36,943 nt of DNA from Parasitella parasitica (taxonomy: Eukaryota; Mucoromycota; Mucoromycetes; Mucorales; Mucoraceae), in the NCBI GenBank assembly GCA_025201805.1, contig MU619430.1, forward strand, positions 1-36,943. Direction: 5' to 3'. Position numbers and translations under genes: made by a program. Under the pieces are notes generated by a model that was given only the letters and a program-made list of their open reading frames with translations, searched no databases and was not told where the DNA came from. Positions 10,420 to 21,615 of the stretch are shown here, piece by piece (within the stretch, counting starts at the first letter, position 1; each line of letters opens with the position of its first letter).

Positions 10420-12890
10420 ATGGAAGTCTTGCGAAAAGAGTTTGAAGAGGCTCTGCCTCTTATTGAGAAAGCCATGGACGAGGCTGATTTCATTGCAGTT
10501 GATACAGAGTTCACAGGTTGGAGGAAGCAAATGTCCACTCAGACAAACTGATTTTGTTAATATGTATTCAATCAAAACTAGGCCTCACTACACCAGACGT
10601 ACAGTTCCAAAATACTGACGAAATAGCAACTCGATACTCTAAACTGAAAAGCTGCGTCCAAGAATTCACAATCATTCAATACGGTGTATGTGCCTTCAAA
10701 AAAGATCCGTCCAATGGCAGCTACATTGCCAAACCGTTCAACTTTTACATCTTTGGCGCAGATACCGAGGACGTACAAAGCAGACGTGTATTTTCTGCAA
10801 CACCAAGCAGCTTGGCCTTTTTACGGTCCAATAAGTTTGATTTTAATAAACTGATTGAGCAAGGCATCCCGTTTTACAACTACACCGAAGAAGGGTCAAT
10901 GTTTCAATCGACACAAGGCACCAACGTTGTGAATCGCCGTGCGATGATTAAGGGTCCGTATTCTGGACATGTCTGGAAAATTCCAATGTTGTATACTCAC
11001 GCATAACATATTTAGAATCTGATTTGAACAAGTCTGGAAGAGGTTTCTTGGACTACAACAGAAAGGCAATCGGCAAATGGCTTCAGGGCAACACAGAACA
11101 GCCTCTTGTTGTCCAAGTCAACAGCAACTTTTACAGAAAACTAATCTATCAGGAAGTGCAGGACAGAAAATACAACGGCTTCTTGCAAGCAACGCAGAGA
11201 GACAGCCGACATTTGCAAATTACTCGACTCAAAGAGGAAGACAGGCGCAAGAAAGCTGCCAATGTAAGACATTCTACTCAAGGAACCTATGAATCAAGCG
11301 TGAATAACCTTTCTCTTTTCTCTAGTCGCCTAGGCTGAACTTTCGTGCTGTTATCGAATTGATTCAAAAGGCAAAATGTCCTGTTGTCGCACACAATGCT
11401 GCGTTTGACATTCTCCACACTGTAGACCAGTTTTGGCAGTATTTACCCACAACCATCGAAGAATTTAAATTTGTAGCGAATACCATGTGGCCAAATATTG
11501 TTGATACAAAGTACTTGGCAGAACATCACCCTACACTAAAGGTTAGGAAAGGAAAAAAAAAAATGGTTATTTTTACGTTTGATTGTTCTGATTTGTTGTA
11601 TTGCTGTTTAGGGTTGCTTTGATAGTTCAGTGCTAGGATCCTTATTTAATACTGTAAATGAAGAGCTAAAAGAAGCAGGACAGGATATTGGCAAGTAGAG
11701 GGTTAGATTTGCTATGATTTGGCTGGTTAACGTGCTTGTTTTCTAGTGATGGCAGAAGGGTTCGATAGATATACAGGCTCCGGAAACGATGTAGAGCATG
11801 AAGCTGGCTACGATGCTTACATGACGGGCGTGATTTACTTGGCATTTGTTGCATTTGTTCACGAAAAGAAAGGTAATTCTTATATTTCGTTGTCCTTTTT
11901 CTTTGAATCTCACAAATCTCGACAATAGTAGATAAAGCAAAAACTCTAGTGGGCGAAAAAAGAAAGCGAAACGATTCTGTCAGCAGCGCTAGCACTAGCT
12001 CATCCTCTACAGCATCTACAGCCTCAACATCTGCGTCCAAAACGTTAAAGACAAAGGCAAAACAAAAGGACGAGGTAGTCCAGGAGGAAGCGGAAGCGGA
12101 AGCGGAAGAGGAAGAGGAGGAGGAGGAGGAGGAAGAAGATGAGGAAGAAGAAGAGGAGGAGGAGGAGGAAGAAGAAGGGGAAGTGAGTGCATCAGATTCA
12201 GATGATACAGACAATGAAGTCGCCAGCAAAAATAAGGACAATATATTCATGGATAAAGCTATTTTGCCCTATTACGGTCGTATCTATCTCATGCGTAGCG
12301 ATATTCCATATATTAACCTCAAGGGGGAAGAGGTAATAGAGACGGTGACCTATCCCAACAAATTCTATCTTCGCAATATCCCTGCTGGCATGACAAATGC
12401 AGCTATTGAGCTGTTGTATCCTTCCTTGGCGCCATTTGCGGTATCTTGGACCAACGACAATAATGCATGGATTATTTTGAAAGATGACAGCAAGATACCA
12501 CTGGCCAAGACTGGCTTGCTTGGCCTGAATTTAGTGCAGAGCTTCCTTCCTGGATGTTCACGTCAAAACGAAGGTGTAGGCCATGGCATTACCAAGGAAG
12601 CCAGTCAAATGGAGCTGCTAAGTCATGAGCAATGGCAAGCTGTATACGGGCCTAAAAAAACTGTAAATTACAACAGCACAGTATCTATATTGCAAGCCAA
12701 CAATATCAACAATATGCCTACTACTTTAGCAACAGATGCTACGAGCAATGTGCCAGCTGGCGGCTCGGGATATGATGATCTGGATATCCCTGTGCCTCCT
12801 AGTTTCGCAGCATCTATGAAAAGAAGCAGAAATGCAAGTGAAGATCAAGACGAACAGGATCATTCTTCTAAAACCAGAAAAACACAATAA
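10420..12890 (+). CDS. PARN: Poly(A)-specific ribonuclease PARN (DEDDh deadenylase)
   Basis: Seven exons: 10420-10516, 10582-10953, 11016-11263, 11326-11541, 11612-11690, 11747-11872, 11929-12890; 699 aa. The catalytic residues of the CAF1/PARN fold are visible: Asp28 and Glu30 in DTEFTG (same numbers as human PARN), Asp267 in HNAAFD, and His355/Asp360 in HEAGYDAYMTG. The enzyme trims poly(A) tails 3' to 5'. After the nuclease domain come a basic KRKR patch, a Ser/Thr-rich stretch, a long Glu-rich run (about residues 432-464) and an RRM-like domain (about 490-585, from RIYLMRSDIPYINL onwards). PARN is absent from baker's yeast but common in other eukaryotes. The intron 11691-11746 starts with GC in a perfect GCAAGT context. 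The intron 10954-11015 uses a weaker GTCCGT donor, chosen because other donors leave a stop in frame. AATAAA overlaps the stop codon. Confidence 0.92.
12086..12182 (+). repeat. GAG/GAA repeat encoding a poly-acidic tract in PARN
   Basis: About 97 nt of almost only GAG, GAA, GCG and GAT codons encode an uninterrupted Glu-rich run between the nuclease and RRM-like parts of PARN. The mix of GAA and GAG suggests selection for acidity or an old expansion rather than a fresh one. The complementary strand is open as poly-Ser and is a shadow. Confidence 0.85.
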
Positions 12891-13054
12891 AAATAGACGT
12901 AAATTTGAGAAAATAAAAACGTTGTTATGCGTGTTTATCCCAGGCACATGAATGTCTCGGTGGATACAATTATCCGCTCGTTTTGTGCTAGAAAAAGCCA
13001 CTTGTGTCACTTTTTTGCTTTTACTATTCTCTTCCTGTCATTAGTTTCATTGCT

Positions 13055-14284
13055 ATGGCTGCGTCCTGCTCTACAGTCAAATGTGCGCTAATAGGTTTAC
13101 TTACTGGATCTGCTTTAACAGTATTAGCCACTGGATTATTTTCCTACCTTACACATGAAAGGTTCACAATCAAGGCAGATGATGAAACTGGACAAGAATC
13201 CAGTAGTGATATGCAACCTGATATCGTTGAGGGTGTCGATGGACTTATTGGAAATACCCCTCTTATGAAAATACGCAGCCTTTCAGAGGCAACAGGCTGT
13301 CTAGTGCTGGGCAAAGCAGAGTTCCTGAACCCAGGAGGCAGCTCTAAAGATAGAGTTGCCCTCAACATGATCAGGACAGCCGAAGCGCAACAACTGATCA
13401 AACCCCACACAGGCAGCACCATCTTCGAAGGCACTGTAGGGTCTACTGGCATCTCGATTGCTTTGATTGCTCGTGCCAAGGGGTATAAAGCCTGGATTGT
13501 CATGCCCGATGACCAAGCTGTTGAAAAGTACCAGCTGCTGGAAAAGTTGGGCGCAACAGTCGAGAAAGTGCGCCCTGTCAGCATCATTGATAAAAAGCAG
13601 TTTGTCAATTTGGCCAGAGAAAGAGCAGCGACATTCCACGATGGAGAGGCCACCGGATATTTTGCAGATCAGTTTGAAAACGAGGCCAATTTCAAGGCAC
13701 ACTACACATTCACAGGGCCCGAGATCTATAGGCAGACTGCAGGCAAGATAGATGCTTTGGTTTTGGGAGCAGGGACTGGCGGTACCTTGTCGGGCATCAC
13801 TTGCTTCTTGAAAGAACACATCAAGGACATGAAGGTCTTTTTAGCGGACCCTCAAGGCTCTGGATTGTACAACAAGGTCAAGTATAATGTCATGTATGCG
13901 CCCACGGAACAAGAAGGCACTCGCAGACGCCATCAAGTAGACACGGTGGTCGAAGGCATTGGCATCAACAGACTGACAAGAAACTTTGACCGTGGAAGAC
14001 ATTTGGTGGATGACGCCTATCGTGTGACGGACGAAGAAGCGATCAAGATGTCCCGCTATCTTGTGCGTGAAGATGGCTTATTTGTGGGGAGCAGCTCTTC
14101 TGTCAACTGTGTAGCAGCGTATAGAGCAGCCAAGAAATTGGGCCCGGGCCATGTCGTTGTCACCTTGCTGAATGATTCTGGACAGCGCCATCTGACTAAA
14201 TTTTGGAGTGATGAATACCTCAAATCTCAAAACATTTACTACGAATTGAAGCCAGAGGAAACCGTGCAAGACTTTGTACATTAG
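13055..14284 (+). CDS. Membrane-anchored cysteine synthase-like PLP enzyme (yeast Mcy1 / fission yeast Cys12 type)
   Basis: A single exon encoding 409 aa. Residues 9-30 form a hydrophobic segment (CALIGLLTGSALTVLATGLF), a likely N-terminal membrane anchor. The rest is the beta-family PLP fold of cysteine synthase/cystathionine beta-synthase: GLIGNTPL near 63-70, the PLP lysine Lys98 in GGSSKDR, and the phosphate-binding glycine loop GAGTGGT. The usual substrate loop TSGNTG is replaced by TVGSTG, a variant I associate with the Mcy1/Cys12 subgroup, where yeast Mcy1 sits at the mitochondrial outer membrane. It may make cysteine from O-acetylserine and sulfide, but that activity is not assured for this subgroup. 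The ATG at 13055 is the first in frame; upstream open sequence has only GTG. AATAAA lies at 14338-14343. Confidence 0.88.
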   Translation: MAASCSTVKCALIGLLTGSALTVLATGLFSYLTHERFTIKADDETGQESSSDMQPDIVEGVDGLIGNTPLMKIRSLSEATGCLVLGKAEFLNPGGSSKDRVALNMIRTAEAQQLIKPHTGSTIFEGTVGSTGISIALIARAKGYKAWIVMPDDQAVEKYQLLEKLGATVEKVRPVSIIDKKQFVNLARERAATFHDGEATGYFADQFENEANFKAHYTFTGPEIYRQTAGKIDALVLGAGTGGTLSGITCFLKEHIKDMKVFLADPQGSGLYNKVKYNVMYAPTEQEGTRRRHQVDTVVEGIGINRLTRNFDRGRHLVDDAYRVTDEEAIKMSRYLVREDGLFVGSSSSVNCVAAYRAAKKLGPGHVVVTLLNDSGQRHLTKFWSDEYLKSQNIYYELKPEETVQDFVH

Positions 14285-14484
14285 GCCTGTGTCATTTTTG
14301 TAGATTTATTCCCTAGTTGTTTATTTGCATTCTTCACAATAAAAAGAGCTGCTGAACAATGGTACGATATATGTTAAATGACGTTTGAGCATAACAACAA
14401 TACGCTGAGTTGGAAAAGCCCTGCTACTATACACAGTTGTCAGAACATTCATCATGGAAATTTAATCATCTCTTTCTAATAACC

Positions 14485-16277
14485 ATGAATCGTTTAGCTG
14501 GAGGAGGCGGCTCTTTCCTCACGCCACCTAATGTGCACCGCATTTCAAAAAACGCAAATGACATTTCTACCAGAAGCTACTCATCGCTGCCGCCCTCCTC
14601 GTCGACTGATCCTGGTACTCTAGGTGCCATCATTGGTATAATCGCTGAAAGATTGGGTATTGGAGAGTATGTAAGCCAAATTTGAAAAGTATAATCAGCT
14701 GATTCATATTAACGCATGCTATTCGCAACAGACTAGCCACAGGAGGTCTACAGTTAGCAGTGATTGGAGGTACCGTGTCATGTCTAATCATAATAGCATT
14801 CTTATTGATAGACTTGAGCAGGCGCATTGGCTGGATTTCGCTATTTTGGTGGCTACTTCCTTGAATTTTTGAAAAAAAAGACCATTGCCACGGCAGATTT
14901 TGACAGCAGAGATGAATCCTACAGGTAAGTACAGGAGATGTCAAGTGTGGTGCACACGCTAAAAGAAATTACACGCATAGCTGGATTCTCAATTGGCTGA
15001 GTGAACAGCCATACAGCCATCGAACATCACGATTTTCCGTATCCACGAGTATTCTGCGTGCTGGGCAAAGGCTTCCTGGAGAAGGACTAGATGCCAATCT
15101 ACCACCAATCTACTTTTTGCCTTCTCCAGGCATGCACTTTTTCACTTATAAGAAGCGGTTGGTTTGGATGACAAGAGAGCGGCCAGGCACGTCATCTCCA
15201 GCAGCAGCCGTGGCAAACTCTAATGCTATGCTCGAGCGAATTCAAATCAGCACATTCGGTCAGTCGAGAGAGCTGCTGCAAAACCTAGTGTACGAGGCAC
15301 AAAAGAAATTTATCGACCGAGACAAAAGCCGTACAGTAGTGTTTGCAGCAGATCAGTATGGCGCCTGGAGAAGAACAAGGTCCAGGCCCAAGCGGCCTCT
15401 CAGCACTATCGTGATTCCAAACAATGTCAAGGTAAAGATGGTGGAAGATGCAAAGGACTTTTTGCGTCAGGAGCAGTGGTACAGCGATAGAGGAATACCC
15501 TACCGACGGGGCTATCTGCTGTTTGGCACGCCTGGCTCTGGAAAGACGAGCTTTGTGTATTCTTTGGCAGTAAGTTTGCAAGGATAAAAACCATGTACGT
15601 TGGCTGATAACTAGGACGTACTTCAGGGCGAGCTTGGGCTCAATATCTACGTTGTGAATTTGAGCAACAAAAGCATGACAGACGACACTTTGAATGAACT
15701 GGTGTCAGACACACCTAGTCGATGCATCTTACTACTGGAGGACATTGATGCTGCATTCAATCAAAGGGCGAAAGGAGACGCGACGGGCGCAAATAACATT
15801 ACATTTTCAGGTTTATTGAATGCCATTGACGGTGTTGCCGCACAAGAAGGGCGAATTCTATGCATGACCACAAAGTAAGTGCTACAGTAAAATAAAAAGA
15901 TCCTGGCTATGATATTTATCATGTATATAAGCCATATAGAAAGATTAGACGATGCTCTCATACGTCCGGGACGTATCGATGTTCGTATCCATTTTGGAAA
16001 TGCTACTCGACGACAGGCGCACGAATTATTTACCAAATTCTACCCTAATTTGCCAGAACATTCTGATCTATCATCATTATTTGCTTCGAAAATCCCGGAA
16101 GACTTATTTAGTATGGCACATCTTCAAGGTTTTTTAATGTGCTATAAACAGCGTCCTGCAGAGGCTGTCAGGCATGTGGACGATTGGGTCGCATCACATA
16201 GAAAGGGCAAGGCTGATGGCACTACAGAAACAGGAGAAGATACCTCATCGTCAACGCCAATAGCTAAAGATCTTTGA
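14485..16277 (+). CDS. BCS1: Mitochondrial chaperone BCS1 (AAA ATPase)
   Basis: Six exons: 14485-14666, 14732-14769, 14822-14924, 14981-15569, 15627-15874, 15932-16277; 501 aa. It has a Ser/Arg-rich N-terminus, then a single hydrophobic segment built from exons 1-3, the BCS1 N-domain (SWILNWLSEQ onwards), and an AAA module with Walker A GTPGSGKT at 290-297, Walker B LLLEDID at about 339-345, and NHIERLDDALIRPGR carrying the arginine region. BCS1 sits in the inner membrane and moves the folded Rieske iron-sulfur protein across it to finish complex III. The exon of 38 nt (14732-14769) is small but keeps the frame and membrane segment. It runs convergent to the deoC-like gene, with 122 nt between stop codons. 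Confidence 0.93.
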
Positions 16278-16335
16278 TACGTTGAATATTTTTTGTCTAT
16301 TATATGATTCCCCCTTTTTTTTTGTATCTACATGT

Positions 16336-16356
16336 GGTAGATCGGGCAGATCTACC
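16336..16356. repeat. Perfect 8-bp inverted repeat between convergent genes
   Basis: GGTAGATC, a 5-nt spacer (gggca) and GATCTACC form a perfect stem-loop between the convergent BCS1 and deoxyribose-phosphate aldolase genes. It lies 59 nt past the BCS1 stop and 44 nt past the aldolase stop, so it could fall in the 3' UTR of either mRNA. Function is unknown. Confidence 0.6.
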
Positions 16357-16399
16357 TCCAGAGCTCATATAAAACTATTTTATTTAGTAATGTAAAATT

Positions 16400-17107
16400 T
16401 TATGCATCTGGAAGCTTCTTGAATTCTTCAATGATCTGTGCCGATGAGGAAGACCCAATACGAGTAGCACCTAGTTTGAGAAACTCAAGAACCTGCGCTA
16501 GCGTTTTGATGCCACCAGACGCTTTTACTTCCATAGAATCAGGGACGCTATCTTTCATCAACTTGATATGCTCAAAAGTAGCGCCTGCAGAAGCAAAACC
16601 GGTAGAAGTCTTGACGAAATGCGCACCAGCAGCTTGAGAGATCTCACAAGCCTTGACAATTTCATCTTCACTGAGGTATGCAGTTTCAAAGATGATTTTG
16701 ACACACGCATTAGGGTTCTTGGTCTTTGACATGACGATGACATCCTTGAGTTCTTTCTCCACCTCGCTGTATTTACCTGATTTTAAATGGCCAATATTGA
16801 TGACAACATCCAGTTCAACAGCACCGTCTTCAATAGCTTGCAAGGCCTCGGCGATCTTTGCTTCTGTGGTCGAATTTCCATGGGGAAAAGAGATGACTGT
16901 GCCGACCATGACATCGGTACCTTTGAGCAACTCACTGGCTTGGGAAACATCGCAGGGCTTGACACAGACTGACGCAAGACTATATTTCTTGGCCACCTCA
17001 CAGCCCTTGATGACATCTTGTGTAGTTTGATCTGGACGGAGAATAGCATGGTCAAAGAACTTGCCGAGTTTCTCGGGTGTCAATGTTTCAGTGATAATAA
17101 GAGTCAT
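16400..17107 (-). CDS. deoC: Deoxyribose-phosphate aldolase
   Basis: Single exon, 235 aa, full length for the DeoC class I aldolase family. The enzyme cleaves 2-deoxyribose 5-phosphate to glyceraldehyde 3-phosphate and acetaldehyde in deoxynucleoside catabolism. Catalytic residues are visible: the Schiff-base Lys166 in HFVKTSTGF, the proton-relay Lys195 in VKASGG, and Asp100 in ELDVVIN, matching the E. coli Lys167/Lys201/Asp102 triad. The ATG at 17107 begins MTLIITETLTPEKLG; the open frame extends upstream to 17215 but has no ATG there, and a run of about 19 A's (17120-17138) lies in the probable leader. It lacks introns, unlike most neighbours. A candidate poly(A) signal for this strand lies at 16379-16384. 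Confidence 0.93.
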   Translation of the reverse strand: MTLIITETLTPEKLGKFFDHAILRPDQTTQDVIKGCEVAKKYSLASVCVKPCDVSQASELLKGTDVMVGTVISFPHGNSTTEAKIAEALQAIEDGAVELDVVINIGHLKSGKYSEVEKELKDVIVMSKTKNPNACVKIIFETAYLSEDEIVKACEISQAAGAHFVKTSTGFASAGATFEHIKLMKDSVPDSMEVKASGGIKTLAQVLEFLKLGATRIGSSSSAQIIEEFKKLPDA

Positions 17108-17477
17108 ATTTTCTATAGGAAAAAAAAAAAAAAAAAAAGTGTTCAACTTGGAGAAAGCCCCAGCAGGTGTATTATGGCGATAAAATTTGGCTCTCACGGT
17201 TGCGGTGGTACACACGACGCAATATCGTCACAATAACAGCAGAACGTTGTCTGTTACACACCATCAATGCAGATGTGTATTGCTTTGAATTTGCGCATTG
17301 ATGCAAGTTTACCAAGAGAAATTCTCTTCTCTCCCCCCCCCCCCTAAATTTGATATAGAAAACCTTTACTTTATTTTATTTTACTTTATTTTGTACAATA
17401 ATGCAATCATGTATATATAATAATGAGTTTTACAGTTTTCTGATATAATGTACACGTGGATAATGAGAAAGATGGAT
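17108..17477. other. Intergenic region between deoC and adenylate kinase genes
   Basis: Holds the probable deoC promoter and leader, with an A-run at about 17120-17138 (T-run on the coding strand), a C12 run at 17333-17344 preceded by CTCTTCTCT, and AATAAA-type signals for the adenylate kinase gene on the minus strand (for example 17385-17390). No additional gene is seen. Confidence 0.6.
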
Positions 17478-18287
<810 letters not shown>

Positions 18288-18335
18288 GTAATTTTGCTTT
18301 GGAAAAAAAAGGAAATCATCGAGAATTGTTCCCCG

Positions 18336-18342
18336 TTTTATA
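18336..18342 (-). promoter_or_regulatory. TATA box of adenylate kinase gene
   Basis: TATAAAA on the minus strand, 49 nt upstream of the ATG at 18287. Spacing predicts transcription starting near 18306 and a leader of roughly 20 nt. This is inferred from position and consensus only. Confidence 0.5.
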
Positions 18343-18347
18343 CACAA

Positions 18348-19730
18348 CGAAGTGTCATGTCAAAATGAGGCGATTTCGTTAATCTTGGACGGATCGTATA
18401 TTTGACACATGCAGTCACTGATGTAGATGATTGATATTGACATTGATACTGGACATGGTGTCTAGGTAGCACAGTTAGGACACGGCGTGGCTTCCATGGA
18501 ATGTAAGAAAATAAAATAAGAATACTATGCACATAAGCCATTGCAATAATTTATTATATTTACATAGAATGACGATCGTTCTGACACTAGGGCATTCAAT
18601 TTACCCCTATTTCTTGAATAGCCTTGTCAAGCTTATTCTTTCTATTTTGCAATTTTAGCAATGTTGAGCAGTAAGGAGATAAACATGAGCGGCATTTGAA
18701 AATGAAAACTGCTGAAAATGGATGTAGAATGGATCAAAAAACGGAAATCAAGATTACTCAAGAAACTTAGTAGTAAACACAAGTTACTAGTTAGAAATTT
18801 TTTGTTTTAAAAACAATTCTGCATTTAATGATATACATTTGAAGCATATGTAATTTCTACTTGCAGAGAAAAAATATGATTACAATTTGAGCGTTTTTGG
18901 GCCCAAAGTTGTATTATTTGAAGAAAAAAGGAAACACATTTTCTACCCCAAACATGCTCCAAAGTAGCACCTATCAATCAAGGTATTATATGTTACTAAA
19001 GCATTACTGTGTGGGGAGAAATCGATGGTTTTGGTCGAAATCTGGGAAATTTTCAAATCCAGGGTCGACTGATGGCAAGGCAGAATTGCGGAATCTGGAG
19101 GACCATGTTCTGCGATATGCTAAATTTGTTGTTTCCCTATCAAAATTTAACATTTTGTAAATCTGAAATACTTATTGAGTAGCTGTGATTTAGCACTATA
19201 CGATGGTGTGCAGCAAGCCTGTATTTGCCTTTTTTGATGCCTCTTAAAAACCAGGCAAAAAAAGCTCGAAAAAATAAAAAATGCTGAAAATGCACTACAT
19301 GATAGAAAATTAAGATTCAAGTATAGTTTGGTAATTTGAAAAATCAGATTAGCTTATTACTCTGTTGAGATATTGTCCGTTAAAGGTCTGAATGTAGACC
19401 CTGAAAATCAAAGCCAGATCTCAAAAGCACCGAGACTTGGAAGCCTAGCATATAAAATCAGGCATAAATGATGTTTACTCTTAGAGATAAATCTTTTGCA
19501 ATGCTTTGAACACCCTCTCTAAGCATCATTTCTGCTTGGTTGGATGCAAGCAAGCCCAGTTTGCACCTTGGCATCAGCAGTAAATTTGCTTGTGCAATGC
19601 GGTCCGGAGTCGAATGGATTCTACACCCGTCGTTTCAGCCATCATAAAAATCCATTTGACCCAGGGCAAACAATTGATGGAAATAAACACCTTTTTATAT
19701 AAATATACATATATATATATTATCTCCAGA
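18348..19730. other. 1.4-kb region without a recognised gene
   Basis: Between the divergent adenylate kinase and NDUFAF7-like genes. Open frames are short (the longest is 87 codons at 18897-19160) and match nothing I know. The sequence is AT-rich with many short A runs. Two places share a CTGAAAATG core (about 18712-18720 and 19279-19287), too short to call a repeat. A TATATAAA string at 19696-19703 precedes the NDUFAF7 ATG by about 30 nt. Confidence 0.5.
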
Positions 19731-21341
19731 ATGTTGAGGTCTAGCAGAGATCAGCTTTTGAAAGCTAATCGTCAATTACTGCTGGTACCGCCCAAATGCA
19801 GCAGATTTCGACCTGTCGCTGCTCGTTTACAGCATACCAAAGCCCCCAGCAGCAACGGTGAGGAACGACCTGGACTTTTCTCATCCTTCTTTTCACCCAC
19901 AGCCGAAGAGCAAGCAGAAGAGAAGGCACGGCGCCATTACCCTCGCCTAACAGCCTACGACACTGCCAAATGCAAATCATCGCCTACTTGCAATAAGATG
20001 CTTGTCCGCGATTTCATAGACGACTCGCTGTATAACCCCAACTATGGCTATTTCTCGAAGCAGGCAGTTATCTTTTCGCCTGAAACTGACTTTGACTTTA
20101 ACCGCATGCGAGACCATTTGGAGTTTATGAATGTCCTGGGCCAATTGTACAAAGATATAGAGGGAGAGGCTGACGAAGTAGATGAAGTAGCTAGACAAGT
20201 GTGGCACACACCAACCGAATTATTCAAGGTATAATTCCAGCTCACTTTTGACGTTTTCGTACTGACATGTATGATGGATGAATATAGCCCTGGTATGGCT
20301 ATGCAATTGCAAAGTATCTGGTGTCCGAATACAAGCTAAACCTGTTTCCGCACAAAGATTTGATTATCTACGAAATGGGTGCTGGCAACGGCACATTGAT
20401 GATGAACATCCTGGATTACATCCAGCAGTACGAGCCGGCCGTATACAAAAGGACACAGTACAATATCATTGAGATTTCTGGGAAGCTTGCAGAGCGACAG
20501 TCGGAGCGACAGGACGTCAGGGACGCCAAGGACCAGCATAAATGCGTAACGATCATCAACAAGAGCATTTTTGACTGGGATATCCATGTTCCAGACCAGT
20601 GTTTCTTTTTGGGCATGGAAGTCATTGTAAAGTGCACTGGGTATATATATATATATGTACCACACATTTATTGACGCTTTTTTTTTTTGTTGCTAGGACA
20701 ATTTCGCTCACGACCTGATCCGTTATGATCTCGATACATTGAAGCCATACCAAGCGCTGGTCAGCACAGATGCGAAAGGAGAGTATACTGAAGTATACGA
20801 ACCAGTAGGCAGTGACGCTTTGATCAACCGATATCTCACCATGAGAGACCAGACTAGATACAGATCGCCCGTGTTGTCAAAGCACTTGTGGCTCAAATGC
20901 CTGCAGTCGTTACCATTAGCCCCCAACATGACTTCAGCAGAGTTTATTCCCACCAAGCTTTTCATGTTGCTCGAAACCCTAAAGACGCACTTTCCCCAGC
21001 ACCGCTTAGTGCTGTCTGATTTCTCGTCGCTGCCTGACTCTGTGGAGGGTGTGGATGCGCCTGTAGTTCAAACACGGTACAGAGGTACAATGGTGCCTTG
21101 CTCGACATACATGGTTCAGCCAGGCTGGTTCGATATCTTTTTCCCGACCAATTTCGAACTGCTGCGAGATCTGTATCTGCTGGTGTGTCGCGGATCGAGG
21201 GCTGGCAACGACAAAACGGTCAAAGTACTGACGCACAGAGAGTTCTGCGAGCGGTACGGCGATGTTGAAAGAACAACTACAAGAAGCGGCGAAAACCCAA
21301 TGCTGATGTACTATGAAAACATGAAGATGATCATCACTTGA
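19731..21341 (+). CDS. NDUFAF7: NDUFAF7/MidA-family mitochondrial protein arginine methyltransferase
   Basis: Three exons, 19731-20228, 20288-20626 and 20697-21341, 493 aa. The N-terminus (MLRSSRDQLLKANRQLLLVPP, rich in Arg/Leu/Ser and without acidic residues beyond one Asp) looks like a mitochondrial presequence. The body is the DUF185/MidA methyltransferase: LVRDFIDDSLYNPNYGYFS, PWYGYAIAKYL at the exon 1/2 junction, the SAM-binding loop EMGAGNGT at about 195-202, and NEV..DNFAHDL-like GMEVIDNFAHD at the exon 2/3 junction. In animals NDUFAF7 dimethylates an arginine of NDUFS2 during complex I assembly. In-frame ATGs at 19616 and 19678 would add residues without similarity to the family, so 19731 is preferred. 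AATAAA lies at 21348-21353, seven nt after the stop. Confidence 0.9.
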
Positions 21342-21615
21342 GAAAAGAATAAACTGTGCATTAACGTACACAGACACACATTTAGACAGCACACGCGCAC
21401 GTTCCTTTTTCTATCGAATTCATGTGAATTTCTCGAGCACGTTCAGCTTGCTTAAAACGGACAAAAAAGATGATGTCCTTAATCAAGCCTTGTGCAACTC
21501 GAAGCTGATTTAAACTATTGTGTATAATATCCCCTTTCTCTTTTATTTTTTTGTTTCTCGTTTCTTCCTCTTTTTCTGCAACAATCTTGCTGCGCTCAAA
21601 ACAGTCAATCAATCG

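Noticed and set aside
11666-12250. Minus-strand open frame with a long poly-Ser run
   Set aside because: It is the complement of the Glu-rich codons of PARN; the plus-strand exons fit the family and splice in phase.
19590-19730. Upstream extension of the NDUFAF7-like protein
   Set aside because: In-frame ATGs at 19616 and 19678 add a stretch rich in Tyr/Ile from a (TA)n run with no family similarity; the start at 19731 gives a normal presequence.
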